Shown: positions 45,826 to 54,617, counted from the first letter of the stretch. The stretch: DNA of 64,000 bases from Candidatus Nitrosocaldaceae archaeon (GCA_026002835.1 BPGC01000003.1:1-64000); one strand, 5' to 3'. Numbers and translations are program-made. The notes: generated by a model from the letters alone, not told the origin.

Positions 45826-47216
45826 TTAGAGTTTATACTTCCAATACTTATTCTTGAACCTTTTATCTAACAGCCATACCTTAGCACTATCTGAATTGCT
45901 CCTAACAGCTCTGCCAATACATTGCTTAACAGCAATATAGATCTCTTCCAAAATTACTTTATATGCTTCTTTATCTAACTTGTTATTAATAAAATTAATA
46001 CTATCTTTGATATAATCATCATAAGGCTTGTATGGAACACCTATTATGATTATATCTGATATTAGTGATTTGTTATTATGAACAAACTCTATACCTTCTG
46101 TTAATTTACCTCTAGCAACTACTAGAATAACAGCTTTATTATTATTATTTTCTGCTAGATTTACTAATATCTCTTGGAACTTTTTAATGCTTGTCTTTCT
46201 ATACTCTTTCAATACTTTTAATTCTTTAGGTAAATAGTTTGCTATCTTATTTAGCATATCATAACTGCTGAACATTACTAATACACTCTTTTCTGCATTC
46301 TTGCTTATCTCTACTATCCTATCTGCATATTTTCTAAACATATCATTATCTCTCTTCTTATATTCAGTAGTAAGATCTACATGGAATCTAGTAAAGATTA
46401 ATGGCTTAACATCTCTTCTCTTACTAATATCAAACTCTACTATCCTATCCTCATTAATATTATAGACATTAACCATATAATCCTTAGAAGGCATAGTTCC
46501 ACTCATTGCTAGTATAGGTATATTTCTATTGAGAATATCTAATAGATATGAAGGGTTTATCATTTTAACTTCAATATCTTTACCATTGCTATATACTCTA
46601 GTATTGTTAGAATTTATCATTGCTAATGCTTCTGCTATATACATTGTATGGTTAGTATATGCTCTCTTTTCAGTTATTAAATAGTTTATAACATCTCCTA
46701 ACGCTTCTAACTCTAAATATCTTAATCTGTATGTATTTTTATCAAGTTTGTATAACTTTGTATAGTCATTATCTGGTATCTTTGATTTTAGTTCTTTTAG
46801 TATCTCAATCGCTTTATCAATTATAGCATCAACTATTACTGCTTCGTTATCATACTCTTCTAAATCTTCATAATCCTCTAGCCATTCTTTACCTTCGTAA
46901 TCTATTTCCTCTTCATTATATTCTTTTATTCTTAACATTTTTGCTATATCTGTTACTAACTCTTTTAGGCTTCTAACCTCAAAATAACTATTAACAATAT
47001 CTTCTCTATGCTTCTCTAACTCTTCTATTGCCTTTTCAACATTCTCTTTCTTAATTATTTTATCATCCATGTTATGTATATTCTCTAAGTTATGAGCTTC
47101 ATCAATTACTACTACTAGATTATTTAACCATGCTTCTAAATCTTCCTCTTTACGCTTTAACTGATCTAAATACTTAAACAGATATGCATAAGTACCAACT
47201 ATTACTTTGCTAGCTA
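45826..47216 (-). pseudogene. 5'-truncated second copy of the XPD-like helicase
   Basis: The frame is homologous to residues about 200-652 of the helicase at 20439-22397. The last 300 residues are nearly identical, while the segment after DEAHNLENIHNMDDK diverges. It begins in LASKVIVGTYAYLFKYLDQL exactly at the TA border of IS630 copy B. The Walker A motif and Fe-S cysteines are lost, so it cannot be an active helicase. An internal ATG at 47070 could still allow a C-terminal product. Confidence 0.9.
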
Positions 47217-47278
47217 TACTGATTAACTTAATTTCGAGATACAGTAAAGCTTATTGATCACTAATAATAACATAAGAT

Positions 47279-47737
47279 ATGCAGGGATATATTGATCTAG
47301 AACGAGCATATAAGAATGAAAGAGATGCTAGGGTTAAAGAGAGAATGTTATTAATTATTCGTATAAAGAAGGATGGTATATTACCTGCACATGCTGCTAA
47401 AGAACTTCATAGAGCAAAATCATGGGCATACAAATGGCTCTATAGATATGAAATAGAAGGTATAGAAGGTTTAAGAGATAAGCCAAGATCTGGAAGACCA
47501 TCATTAATCAATAAGAAGATAGAGATTAGTATAAAGAAAGAGTTAATGAGTAATAGATATGGATGGAAAGTAAGAGAAGTTAAAGAATTGATATATAAGA
47601 AAGCTAATATTATCTATAGTGAGACACACATATACAGATTACTGCATAAATGGGGATTCGAGCAGAAGGTTCCTATAAAGAAGCATATCAAAACAGCATC
47701 TATAAATGAGAAGGAAGATTTTAAAAAAGAGCTATAG
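47279..47737 (+). CDS. IS630 transposase, N-terminal HTH part (copy B)
   Basis: Protein identical to that at 24252-24710 (152 aa). The TTTTAAAAAAG run before its stop is at about 47719-47729. Confidence 0.88.
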   Translation: MQGYIDLERAYKNERDARVKERMLLIIRIKKDGILPAHAAKELHRAKSWAYKWLYRYEIEGIEGLRDKPRSGRPSLINKKIEISIKKELMSNRYGWKVREVKELIYKKANIIYSETHIYRLLHKWGFEQKVPIKKHIKTASINEKEDFKKEL

Positions 47738-47775
47738 ATGCTATAAGAAATATACCAGATGATTTTAATGTAATA

Positions 47776-48270
47776 ATGTTAGATGAATCTATATTTGTAT
47801 ATGATGTTATAGTTAAGAAGGTATGGATATACAAAGATTATAGACCAATAGTAAAGATAATAGGTTCACATAATAAGACATTCGTATTTGGTTCTTTAAG
47901 TATAGATAATAAACAGTTATTTAGACAGTATGATAGGTTTAATACTAATACATTCTTAAAATATCTTAAAGAATTACATAAGAAGTTCCATAAGATGATA
48001 CTATTTATGGATAATGCTAAACAGCATAAAGCAAAGAAGGTTATAGAGTATTTAGATAAGAATAAAGATACAATAACTGTAATATGGTTTCCAACTGCTT
48101 CTCCTGAATTTAATGCTGTAGAGGAATGTTGGAGGCAAGGAGAGAAGGATCTATTCCATTGTAAATTCTATAACAAGTTTATAGATATGAAGAGAAGTAT
48201 ATCTGAATACTATAGAACAAAGAGGTTTAAGCTTAATATAATAAGATATCTAACTAGAGAAGCATTATAA
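47776..48270 (+). CDS. IS630 transposase, DDE part (copy B)
   Basis: Protein identical to that at 23719-24213 (164 aa). It lies in the -1 frame relative to the HTH part; the joined frame is open from the A-run through IRNIPDDFNVIMLDESIF. Confidence 0.88.
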   Translation: MLDESIFVYDVIVKKVWIYKDYRPIVKIIGSHNKTFVFGSLSIDNKQLFRQYDRFNTNTFLKYLKELHKKFHKMILFMDNAKQHKAKKVIEYLDKNKDTITVIWFPTASPEFNAVEECWRQGEKDLFHCKFYNKFIDMKRSISEYYRTKRFKLNIIRYLTREAL

Positions 48271-48600
48271 AGCAATAATACAAGATGATGTATATATTCT
48301 ATATTTATAGCATAGGCTATAATCAGTTACTATATCATAAGGTGTTAAATGCTATAATGATGGTAATATACAATTAAAATGAGCAATATCATAATAAGCA
48401 ACATAGCCTATAATAGGCATTATTCTTACTATTTAGTTAATAGATCATAAATTTAGGTTAGGCAGTATAGGTAATAATGCTTTATACTCTTCATTAATAA
48501 TTAAATTCATATCATATAATAATAAAAATAGGGTTAGAATATGATATTGATATCTCCTTCTATATTGTTATTATTAAGGAACTCTAATAACTTATCTCTA

Positions 48601-48921
48601 TTATTGAATTTCAAGATATAATTCTGCTTCTATCTTATCTGGCATATCCTTCCTATTTAAGAAGTTAATTGCCTCTATACTATTGCTAATATACCTATTC
48701 CATATCAGTTTATTCCTCTTCCTTAATGATATTATATTATCACATCTAGGACATCTGCTAATATCATAGTTATAATAATTCTTAGCATTATCATCTAGAT
48801 ATTCATAATTACATCTTCTGCATAATATCCTTATTAAACCCTTAAAGTTTATCTTCTCTTCTAATGGTAACTCTATATACTCATCTTTGCTTATAATTGT
48901 ATTAACCCTTTCTACCATCAT
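48601..48921 (-). CDS. Zinc-ribbon protein, 106 aa
   Basis: ILCRRCNYEYLDDNAKNYYN followed by ISRCPRCDNIISLRKRNKL forms a CxxC...CxxC zinc ribbon. Past its stop, another frame continues with protein-like FNNRDKLLEFLNNNNIEGDI to about 48537, so a C-terminal frameshift is possible. Upstream lie two 38-bp tandem operator-like repeats (48963-49038). Confidence 0.65.
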   Translation of the reverse strand: MMVERVNTIISKDEYIELPLEEKINFKGLIRILCRRCNYEYLDDNAKNYYNYDISRCPRCDNIISLRKRNKLIWNRYISNSIEAINFLNRKDMPDKIEAELYLEIQ

Positions 48922-48962
48922 GATATAATAAGCAAGAATATAAATTAGACAAGATATACATC

Positions 48963-49038
48963 TTAGAACCCCTGACCAGATCGTAATAAGTTTATTACGA
49001 TTAGAACCCCTTACCAGATCGTAATAAGCTTATTAAGA
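48963..49038. promoter_or_regulatory. Tandem 38-bp operator-like repeats
   Basis: Two adjacent units (48963-49000 and 49001-49038) both start TTAGAACCCCT and contain ACCAGATCGTAATAAG. Each centres on a palindrome; that of unit 1, TCGTAATAA-GT-TTATTACGA, is perfect. They lie just upstream of the zinc-ribbon gene at 48921, and unit 2 overlaps the 3' end of the gene at 49033-49656. They are good candidates for a repressor binding site. Confidence 0.6.
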
Positions 49039-49656
49039 AATAAGTATGGAATTTATTATTTCATCAGTGATCTTAGACCCTGTTACTGATAGCAGATCTG
49101 CATAGTGGATAGCTCTAGTTGTAAAAGCATAAAACCTTTTACTCCTTACTATCCTGCCTTTCGTAATTTTATCAATTCTAACTAAAAATCCTCGCTTAAC
49201 AAATAAATCAACTGCTTCATAATATCGTTCGTAACGGTAAACCTTCATTATTGCTAATGCAAGTATATTCTTACCTAATGTAAAACATACCTTACCATTT
49301 ACATTTGCTACAGGCGTTACATGTATCAACATATCATCATTTGAATTTAGTATATCAGTTGCTCTTTCATATTCTAAATATGCATCTACTAATACTAATA
49401 CCGCATACAATGGTAAGTCAAGCAATTGACATAATAAACAGAGATGCCCCTCTAGTGTTAGTTCGTTATCTTTAGCATACCAAGAATCCTTTGTCTTTAT
49501 CTCTTTATTGTATATCTTTAATAACCTATCAGTAAGATTATTCATCTGGTTATACTTTCTCTTCTTATACTTCTCTAGCATTTTAACTAATAACAACAAA
49601 TATTCACGCTGAGAGCTTAACAAAAAATTGAGATGTTTTTGTGGCATATACTTCAT
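49033..49656 (-). CDS. Unknown element protein, 207 aa
   Basis: A mostly helical protein with a basic N-terminal segment and a C-terminal winged-helix-like part (YYEAVDLFVKRGFLVRIDKI ... RSKRFYAFTTRAIHYADLL), so DNA binding is plausible. It overlaps the small gene upstream (TAATG). It is the last gene of a run that includes ParB-like and TFB-like genes. Confidence 0.65.
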   Translation of the reverse strand: MKYMPQKHLNFLLSSQREYLLLLVKMLEKYKKRKYNQMNNLTDRLLKIYNKEIKTKDSWYAKDNELTLEGHLCLLCQLLDLPLYAVLVLVDAYLEYERATDILNSNDDMLIHVTPVANVNGKVCFTLGKNILALAIMKVYRYERYYEAVDLFVKRGFLVRIDKITKGRIVRSKRFYAFTTRAIHYADLLSVTGSKITDEIINSILIS

Positions 49657-49796
49657 TATTCTACCACCAACCTTACTTTACTAGGTTTATCTACTAATAG
49701 GTCTGCTCTACTCTCATAGATCTTCTCTATTTTGTAGAAAGCAAACTCTGGTAATCTATCTTTATCAGTATTTACAAATGCGATATAACTCTTCAT
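49656..49796 (-). CDS. Small protein, 46 aa
   Basis: The frame reads MKSYIAFVNTDKDRLPEFAF then YKIEKIYESRADLLVDKPSK to a TAA that overlaps the next ATG by one base. The overlaps on both sides support a real, translationally coupled gene. Compact alpha/beta look; function unknown. Confidence 0.55.
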   Translation of the reverse strand: MKSYIAFVNTDKDRLPEFAFYKIEKIYESRADLLVDKPSKVRLVVE

Positions 49797-50197
49797 AAGT
49801 ATTGAACTCTATCATATCTCCTTGCTTAAGCATTTTACCTTCCTCTTCCTCACTTTCTCTATCTTCTGGCTTTGGTGTTGGTACTCTTTTACCTTCTGCT
49901 TCTTGTTCCTCTTCTTTTGACATATTGCTTCTTGCTGATACTTCTTCTTGTTTACTACTTGCTGGTATCAGTATCGCTTCTGTCTCACCTTCTGCTTCTT
50001 GCTTCTTCCTATATTCAATGAATTCATCTGCTATTACAACAAAACCTAACGTCTGTACAATTACTACTTTATCTGCTTTTACAAGCTTGTAACTCTTTAG
50101 TAATACCTTTACAAAGTCTCTTCTGCCATTCTAATGGTACTTTAGAGATTACCTCTAACAAGTAACATTGGTATCTCTGTCTTTGCTCGATATTCAT
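49765..50197 (-). CDS. Unknown operon gene with probable frameshift
   Basis: From ATG 50197 (overlapping the ParB-like stop) the frame reads MNIEQRQRYQCYLLEVISKV and stops after 42 codons. The next frame continues with protein-like NGRRDFVKVLLKSYKLVKAD, KVVIVQTLGFVVIADEFIEY and an acidic Glu-rich tail (KPEDRESEEEEGKMLKQGDM) to a stop at 49765. A one-base shift near 50100-50120 would join them into about 140 aa. Either a pseudogene or a sequencing error. Confidence 0.55.
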
Positions 50198-50574
50198 ACC
50201 TTCCTTATTGCCTTCTCTAACTCTCTTAATGCTTCTATGTCAAGTTTATCTAATATTGTCTTATCAATATAACCTAGATTATGCTCTTTACATGCTATTG
50301 CTAATGCTATATGATCTATGATACCCCTAAAGTTGTTTATCTCTATATGCTTTCTAACAATCTCTTCATAACTATTGGCATTAATTACCTCTGCTTCTAT
50401 CTCCTCCTCTTTTCTATCTTTAGCCTTCTTTACTCTTGCATGCCCATCAATTATGTATAGTTTGTTATCAAGCCTTGCTACTAGTATCTTACTATCAGCA
50501 ATTTTATTATATTCATTGCTATGATATGTTATCCTTTCCTTTAATTCTATAAGGTCTTTTATTGCTACCTTCAT
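50194..50574 (-). CDS. ParB/Srx-like nuclease-fold protein, 126 aa
   Basis: The core LYIIDGHARVKKAKDRKEEE (about 58-77) matches the ParB N-terminal motif (I-D-G-H-x-R). The N-terminus MKVAIKDLIELKERITYHSN resembles ParB box I. There is no C-terminal DNA-binding domain of classical ParB. It may act in element maintenance or partition-like regulation. Overlaps the TFB-like gene by 4 bp. Confidence 0.75.
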   Translation of the reverse strand: MKVAIKDLIELKERITYHSNEYNKIADSKILVARLDNKLYIIDGHARVKKAKDRKEEEIEAEVINANSYEEIVRKHIEINNFRGIIDHIALAIACKEHNLGYIDKTILDKLDIEALRELEKAIRKV

Positions 50575-51068
50575 GTTATCGCCTCTAGTATTTTACTTGC
50601 TGTATTGTTATCAAACAGTTCTATCTTATTACCAGAGTTTACTATCTTATACCTCTCTAGTTCTGTTCTGCTTAATCTATTGTCAGCAAATTCCTTAATT
50701 GATATGAATGTTTTAGTATTGAACTGCATTTGTACAGCTTCATTTACCTCCTCTTCTCTTCTAAAGATACCATGTTTGATCAACGCATAATAAACAGCAA
50801 ATGTTATAGCTTTTGCTCTATTCCTTATATGCTTCTTATACTCATTATATCTTGCTAAGATAACTGAGCCTATACTGCTATCCAACTGCAACTTTACACA
50901 TACGTTAGCAATTTTACTATCATCTCCCTGCTTCTTATCTCCCTCCAATGTACCCAAAGTTGCTTCTTGGTATAAGCCCGGCTTGAAATGGTCATAGCAT
51001 TCCTGTATAGTCTCCTCTTCTACGTCTAATACAGCTCCACAATTGCTACAAACTGATCTCTCCCTCAT
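50571..51068 (-). CDS. Miniature TFB-like transcription factor, 165 aa
   Basis: An N-terminal half zinc ribbon (RSVCSNCGAVLDVEEETIQE) is followed by a B-linker-like segment and one cyclin-type repeat (KIANVCVKLQLDSSIGSVIL, RNRAKAITFAVYYALIKHGI). Archaeal TFB is about 300 aa with two cyclin repeats; this one has a reduced core. It could direct RNA polymerase to element promoters or act as a dominant modifier. It heads a minus-strand operon with the ParB-like gene. Confidence 0.75.
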   Translation of the reverse strand: MRERSVCSNCGAVLDVEEETIQECYDHFKPGLYQEATLGTLEGDKKQGDDSKIANVCVKLQLDSSIGSVILARYNEYKKHIRNRAKAITFAVYYALIKHGIFRREEEVNEAVQMQFNTKTFISIKEFADNRLSRTELERYKIVNSGNKIELFDNNTASKILEAIT

Positions 51069-51235
51069 AGCTATAGACTGTCTTCTTATGTTCGCATTTC
51101 ATATCATAGAATAATAGTCTGAGAGGGGCTAGCAACTGCTTCAGTATAGTTATATACCTATACATATTGTACCATACATTATAATATTAACAAATAATAT
51201 AAGTTTTTATATGGTTACATTACATATAAAATAAT

Positions 51236-51634
51236 ATGCCAAGAAAAGGTTGGAAGACTACATTACTAAGAGAAGAGGTATATAACAAGTTAAGTGAATT
51301 ACATAGAATCAAGAACAAACAAGGTAAAGAGAGTAGATCTTTCGCTGGTTGGTTGAATGATTATCTGTTAGAGATTATAGAAGAGCATGAACTGTTATCT
51401 AGAAAAGCACCAGCATTAGAGTTCTTAGATATAGCAAGTGATGGTTCAATAGCAATTAAGGATCATTTTGAAGATAGGATAGTAGAGGTAGAACCACACG
51501 GAGATAAGAGGATACTGTATTGTAGATATTGTGAAAGGGATAATTGCTTACATGTAGGTTTCTGCTTTGCTATTAGAGAGGTTCATGAAGAGTTAAGGAA
51601 TAGAGGTTTCAAACTACCTAGAGATATAGCATAA
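51236..51634 (+). CDS. RHH-like regulator with Cys/His C-terminus, 132 aa
   Basis: The N-terminus (WKTTLLREEVYNKLSELHRI ... SFAGWLNDYLLEIIEEHELL) has the strand-helix-helix pattern of ribbon-helix-helix proteins. The C-terminus LYCRYCERDNCLHVGFCFAI adds a Cys/His metal motif, common in conserved thaumarchaeal plasmid-type proteins. A TATA-like stretch lies at about 51208. Probably a repressor. Confidence 0.7.
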   Translation: MPRKGWKTTLLREEVYNKLSELHRIKNKQGKESRSFAGWLNDYLLEIIEEHELLSRKAPALEFLDIASDGSIAIKDHFEDRIVEVEPHGDKRILYCRYCERDNCLHVGFCFAIREVHEELRNRGFKLPRDIA

Positions 51635-51644
51635 TTATCTATTG

Positions 51645-51734
51645 ATGAAAGAGCTTAAAGAATTAAGTAATAAAGAATTAAAAGAGTTGATAATAAAAAA
51701 GATAGAAAGGATAGAAGAGTTACTTAAGGTCTAA
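51645..51734 (+). CDS. Tiny charged helical peptide, 29 aa
   Basis: The sequence MKELKELSNKELKELIIKKI followed by ERIEELLKV is an amphipathic helix. It follows the RHH-like gene by 10 bp and overlaps the convergent integrase 3' end. Could be a short coiled-coil partner; the evidence is only the clean start and helix pattern. Confidence 0.4.
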   Translation: MKELKELSNKELKELIIKKIERIEELLKV

Positions 51735-52868
51735 TCTCCTTAATATCTCATATACTATTTCTTTTAATTCTTTAACTTCTCTTTCTAACTCATTATTGCT
51801 TATATAATCCTCATCTGTATCTAAACCACACTTTATACAGAACTTGCTATTAGGACTCAATACCTCTTTACATCTCTTGCATCTAACTATCTTTAATCTT
51901 GATTCTTCTTTATGCTCTTCTAAACCAGCTATACTTGCTAGTGTATTATCTATATTTATGCCTGATAGATGAATATATTTTTGGACTACTTTTGTTCCTA
52001 GTCTCCAACCAAAGTATGAACATAATTGGGCTTCAGTCATCTTATTTGCTAGATGAGTAGCTCTGCTATGCCTTAGTATATACAATCTGCTTCTCTTCTT
52101 AATGTTTGCTAATCTCATTATTTTTTCAAACATCTTTTCAGATGCTCTCAAGCCTATAGGTTTGAATTTATGATTTGTAGCTTCAGATAGCCATAGATAT
52201 GATTCTCTATCATTCTTAAATGGGTGTATATTCAACCATTCTTTAAGCAATGATACATATACTACTACCCTAGTTATCCTCTCTCCTGTCTTACCTCTAA
52301 CTATTATCTTTGCTCCTAGTCTATCAAACAGTATATCTTTTAATTTTATATTCAATAGCTCTTCAGGTCTTGCTCCAGTTTCATAGCCAACAGCTATAAA
52401 CGCTTTCCTTTGTATGCTATCTGCTGTATCTATTAGTAATTCTATCTCTTCTTCAGTTAGAAAATCGTCATAAGATAATGCATTATGATCTCTCTTCCTA
52501 TCTTTACTAACTCTATTAATAATCCATGCTACTTGTTCTGGATAATACTCATTATTTCCATAGATAACCTTGTAGAAGTATTTTAGTACTTGTCTGAATT
52601 TCATTATAGTTGAAGGACTATAGTTTCTATTGTCTATCTCCTCTATTACCTTCTTAATATCCTCTTTTGTAGCATTACTAAAGTCTTTAGATAGTATCTT
52701 ACTAACCTCTAGCAGTATAGTTATGCACCTTATTATCCATAGGGATGCTTTACCACTCTCTTGCATATACTCTACAAACCTTAGAATACTATCAGCGTTC
52801 TTATCCTTTTTTGCCTTCTCTATCCAATACTTTAGCCTATCTTCTCTTTTATAGAGATCTCTCCTCAT
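51720..52868 (-). CDS. Tyrosine integrase of the tRNA-Ile element
   Basis: The protein is 382 aa from ATG 52868 (MRRDLYKREDRLKYWIEKAK). It has an N-terminal SAM-like core-binding domain, then GYETGARPEELLNIKLKDIL (Arg I), YILRHSRATHLANKM (His-x-x-Arg), WRLGTKVVQKYIHLSG (Tyr) and a C-terminal zinc ribbon CKRCKEVL...CIKCGLD. The open frame extends to 52928 inside tRNA-Ile, but those residues are encoded by tRNA sequence, so the inner ATG is preferred. It should catalyse integration and, possibly with a partner, excision at the tRNA. Confidence 0.92.
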   Translation of the reverse strand: MRRDLYKREDRLKYWIEKAKKDKNADSILRFVEYMQESGKASLWIIRCITILLEVSKILSKDFSNATKEDIKKVIEEIDNRNYSPSTIMKFRQVLKYFYKVIYGNNEYYPEQVAWIINRVSKDRKRDHNALSYDDFLTEEEIELLIDTADSIQRKAFIAVGYETGARPEELLNIKLKDILFDRLGAKIIVRGKTGERITRVVVYVSLLKEWLNIHPFKNDRESYLWLSEATNHKFKPIGLRASEKMFEKIMRLANIKKRSRLYILRHSRATHLANKMTEAQLCSYFGWRLGTKVVQKYIHLSGINIDNTLASIAGLEEHKEESRLKIVRCKRCKEVLSPNSKFCIKCGLDTDEDYISNNELEREVKELKEIVYEILRRLDLK

Positions 52869-52904
52869 CAGATTATAATTACTCCTACGAACTGTGGAAT
52901 CGAT

Positions 52905-52978
52905 GGGCCGGATGGGATTCGAACCCATGACCTTTCGGTTATCAGCCGAACGCTCCAGCCAAGCTGAGCTACCGGCCC
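52905..52978 (-). tRNA. tRNA-Ile (GAU)
   Basis: On the minus strand the acceptor stem GGGCCGG/CCGGCCC, D arm GCTC...GAGC, anticodon stem TTCGG/CCGAA with loop CTGATAA (anticodon GAT) and T arm CATGGGTTCGAATCCCAT all pair. No intron and no CCA. Its 3' end forms the attachment site of the element to the left. Confidence 0.96.
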
Positions 52979-53058
52979 TAGATGCAGATAATCAGCAACT
53001 CAAATAAATTTGTAACAATAAGAGAGATTAATATTTCCCATTCATAATAGGAAGAATA

Positions 53059-53970
53059 TTGCTAACTATACTTGCTGGAGGTACTGGTTCAGTAAAACTA
53101 GTTCGAGGATTTAAGAAAGATGAGATTAGTATAGTATGTAATGTTGGAGATAACATATGGCTATATGGCTTATACATATGTCCAGATATAGATACAATAG
53201 TATATGGTCTTGCTAATTTATTAGATAGAGAAAGAGGTTGGGGAATTAAAGATGATACATTCAATTTTATAACACAACTCAAGTCATTAGGATTAGATCC
53301 ATGGTTCAAGATTGGAGATAAAGATCTAGCAATACATGTATTAAGAACTAAGATGCTCAAAGAAGGTAATAGATTATACTATATAACAAAATTCTTTAGC
53401 AATAAATTTGGAATTAAAGCAGATATAATCCCAGCTTCAGAAGATGATATAGAAACTCTAATTCTAACAGATCAAGGCTTAATCCATCTTCAAGAATTTT
53501 GGGTAAAGCATAAAGGCATGTTAAATGTGAAAGATATAATCTATAAGGGAATGAATAATGCTAAAGCTACTACTAGAGTATTAGATCTTATAGAGGATTC
53601 AGATGCTATAATTATAGCACCAGCCAATCCCATATCTAGTATAAATCCTATAATATCTATAAGAGAGATAAATTATGAATTAAAGAAGCATAAAGACAAA
53701 TGTATAGCAATAAGTCCTATCATTGGAGAAGATGTATTTAGTGGTCCAGCAGCAAAGTATATGCAAGCGTTAGGCTATGAGATATCTCCTTATGGCATAG
53801 CCAAGTTTTATTCTCCGTATATAAGTAAATTGGTGATTGATGATAGTGATAAAAGGTATATAGATGCTATAGAGAATGATTTTGGAATTAAAGTTTATAC
53901 AACAGATATAATGATGAGAGATGAAGAAGATGAAGATAGATTAGCAGAGTTCATAAAGAGTGTTATCTAA
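53059..53970 (+). CDS. cofD: 2-phospho-L-lactate transferase (F420 biosynthesis)
   Basis: This 303-aa enzyme joins the phospholactyl moiety from LPPG to Fo, giving F420-0. The N-terminal nucleotide loop LTILAGGTGSVKLVRGFKK (starting at TTG) and the CofD motifs DTIVYGLANLLDRERGWGIK and IIIAPANPISSINPIISI are visible. It overlaps cofC by one base (TAATG), consistent with cofD-cofC working in one pathway. Confidence 0.93.
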   Translation: MLTILAGGTGSVKLVRGFKKDEISIVCNVGDNIWLYGLYICPDIDTIVYGLANLLDRERGWGIKDDTFNFITQLKSLGLDPWFKIGDKDLAIHVLRTKMLKEGNRLYYITKFFSNKFGIKADIIPASEDDIETLILTDQGLIHLQEFWVKHKGMLNVKDIIYKGMNNAKATTRVLDLIEDSDAIIIAPANPISSINPIISIREINYELKKHKDKCIAISPIIGEDVFSGPAAKYMQALGYEISPYGIAKFYSPYISKLVIDDSDKRYIDAIENDFGIKVYTTDIMMRDEEDEDRLAEFIKSVI

Positions 53971-54617
53971 TGATATGCATAATAATTCCAGTAAAAAAGT
54001 TAGAATATACCAAAAGTAGGTTATCAAGCATCTTGAATAAAGATCAAAGGATAAGATTATCACTCTATATGCTAGAAGATCTATTAAATGTAATAGATAT
54101 AGCTAATAGGAATATCTTTAAACCTATAGTTATAGGCTCTGATCAAGCGGTTAAAGAGATAGCAGATAGATTTGATGCTTATTTCATAGAAGATGCAAAT
54201 GAAGGAGTTAACGAAGCAGTAAGGTTAGCAGATGATGTTGCTAAAGATTATGATGCTAGTTTAGTAATACCAATAGATCTTATTCTCTTAGAACCAATAG
54301 ATCTTATAATGCTATATGATATAGCAGAAGATATCGATAAAGGAGTTATAATAACACCATCAGCTAGACTCGATGGCACGAATATATTGTTGAGGAAACC
54401 ATCATCTATAATTGATACATATTATGATATGGATAGTTATCTATTGCATATGAATAAAGCATTAGAAGACGGGTTAGACGTTAGAATATTATTAAATACA
54501 AGAATTACATACGATCTAGATAGCATAAGAGATCTCAAATATGCAATTAATACTAACATAAATAAGAAGAGTATATTATACTTGAATATGCTAAAGAGAT
54601 ATGTTAGTAAAAGTTAG
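53970..54617 (+). CDS. cofC: 2-phospho-L-lactate guanylyltransferase
   Basis: This 215-aa nucleotidyltransferase makes LPPG from 2-phospholactate and GTP. The N-terminal signature IIIPVKKLEYTKSRLSSIL and the metal-binding region DASLVIPIDLILLEP are typical. Coupled to cofD. Confidence 0.9.
   Translation: MICIIIPVKKLEYTKSRLSSILNKDQRIRLSLYMLEDLLNVIDIANRNIFKPIVIGSDQAVKEIADRFDAYFIEDANEGVNEAVRLADDVAKDYDASLVIPIDLILLEPIDLIMLYDIAEDIDKGVIITPSARLDGTNILLRKPSSIIDTYYDMDSYLLHMNKALEDGLDVRILLNTRITYDLDSIRDLKYAINTNINKKSILYLNMLKRYVSKS

Larger units (their letters stand above)
47217..48467 (+). mobile_element. IS630-family insertion sequence, copy B (1251 bp)
   Basis: Same length and gene content as copy A, in opposite orientation. 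TA duplications lie at 47215-47216 and 48468-48469. It truncates the second helicase copy on its left. Confidence 0.92.
19473..52914. mobile_element. Integrative element inserted in tRNA-Ile (about 33 kb)
   Basis: The boundaries are the decayed tRNA-Ile 3' copy at the left and the intact tRNA-Ile at the right. Adjacent to the tRNA is a tyrosine integrase (51720-52868). Inside are plasmid/virus-type replication genes (XPD-like helicase, SF3 helicase-primase), regulators (TFB-like, AbrB/RHH-like, ParB-like), many small zinc-finger proteins and insertion sequences, and no obvious housekeeping genes. No capsid, portal or terminase is recognised, so it looks more like an integrated plasmid than a provirus. 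Duplicated replication genes suggest it was formed from two related elements. Confidence 0.75.

Noticed and set aside
19473..52914. Provirus interpretation of the large element
   Set aside because: No capsid, portal, terminase or packaging ATPase is recognisable; the gene content fits an integrated plasmid better.
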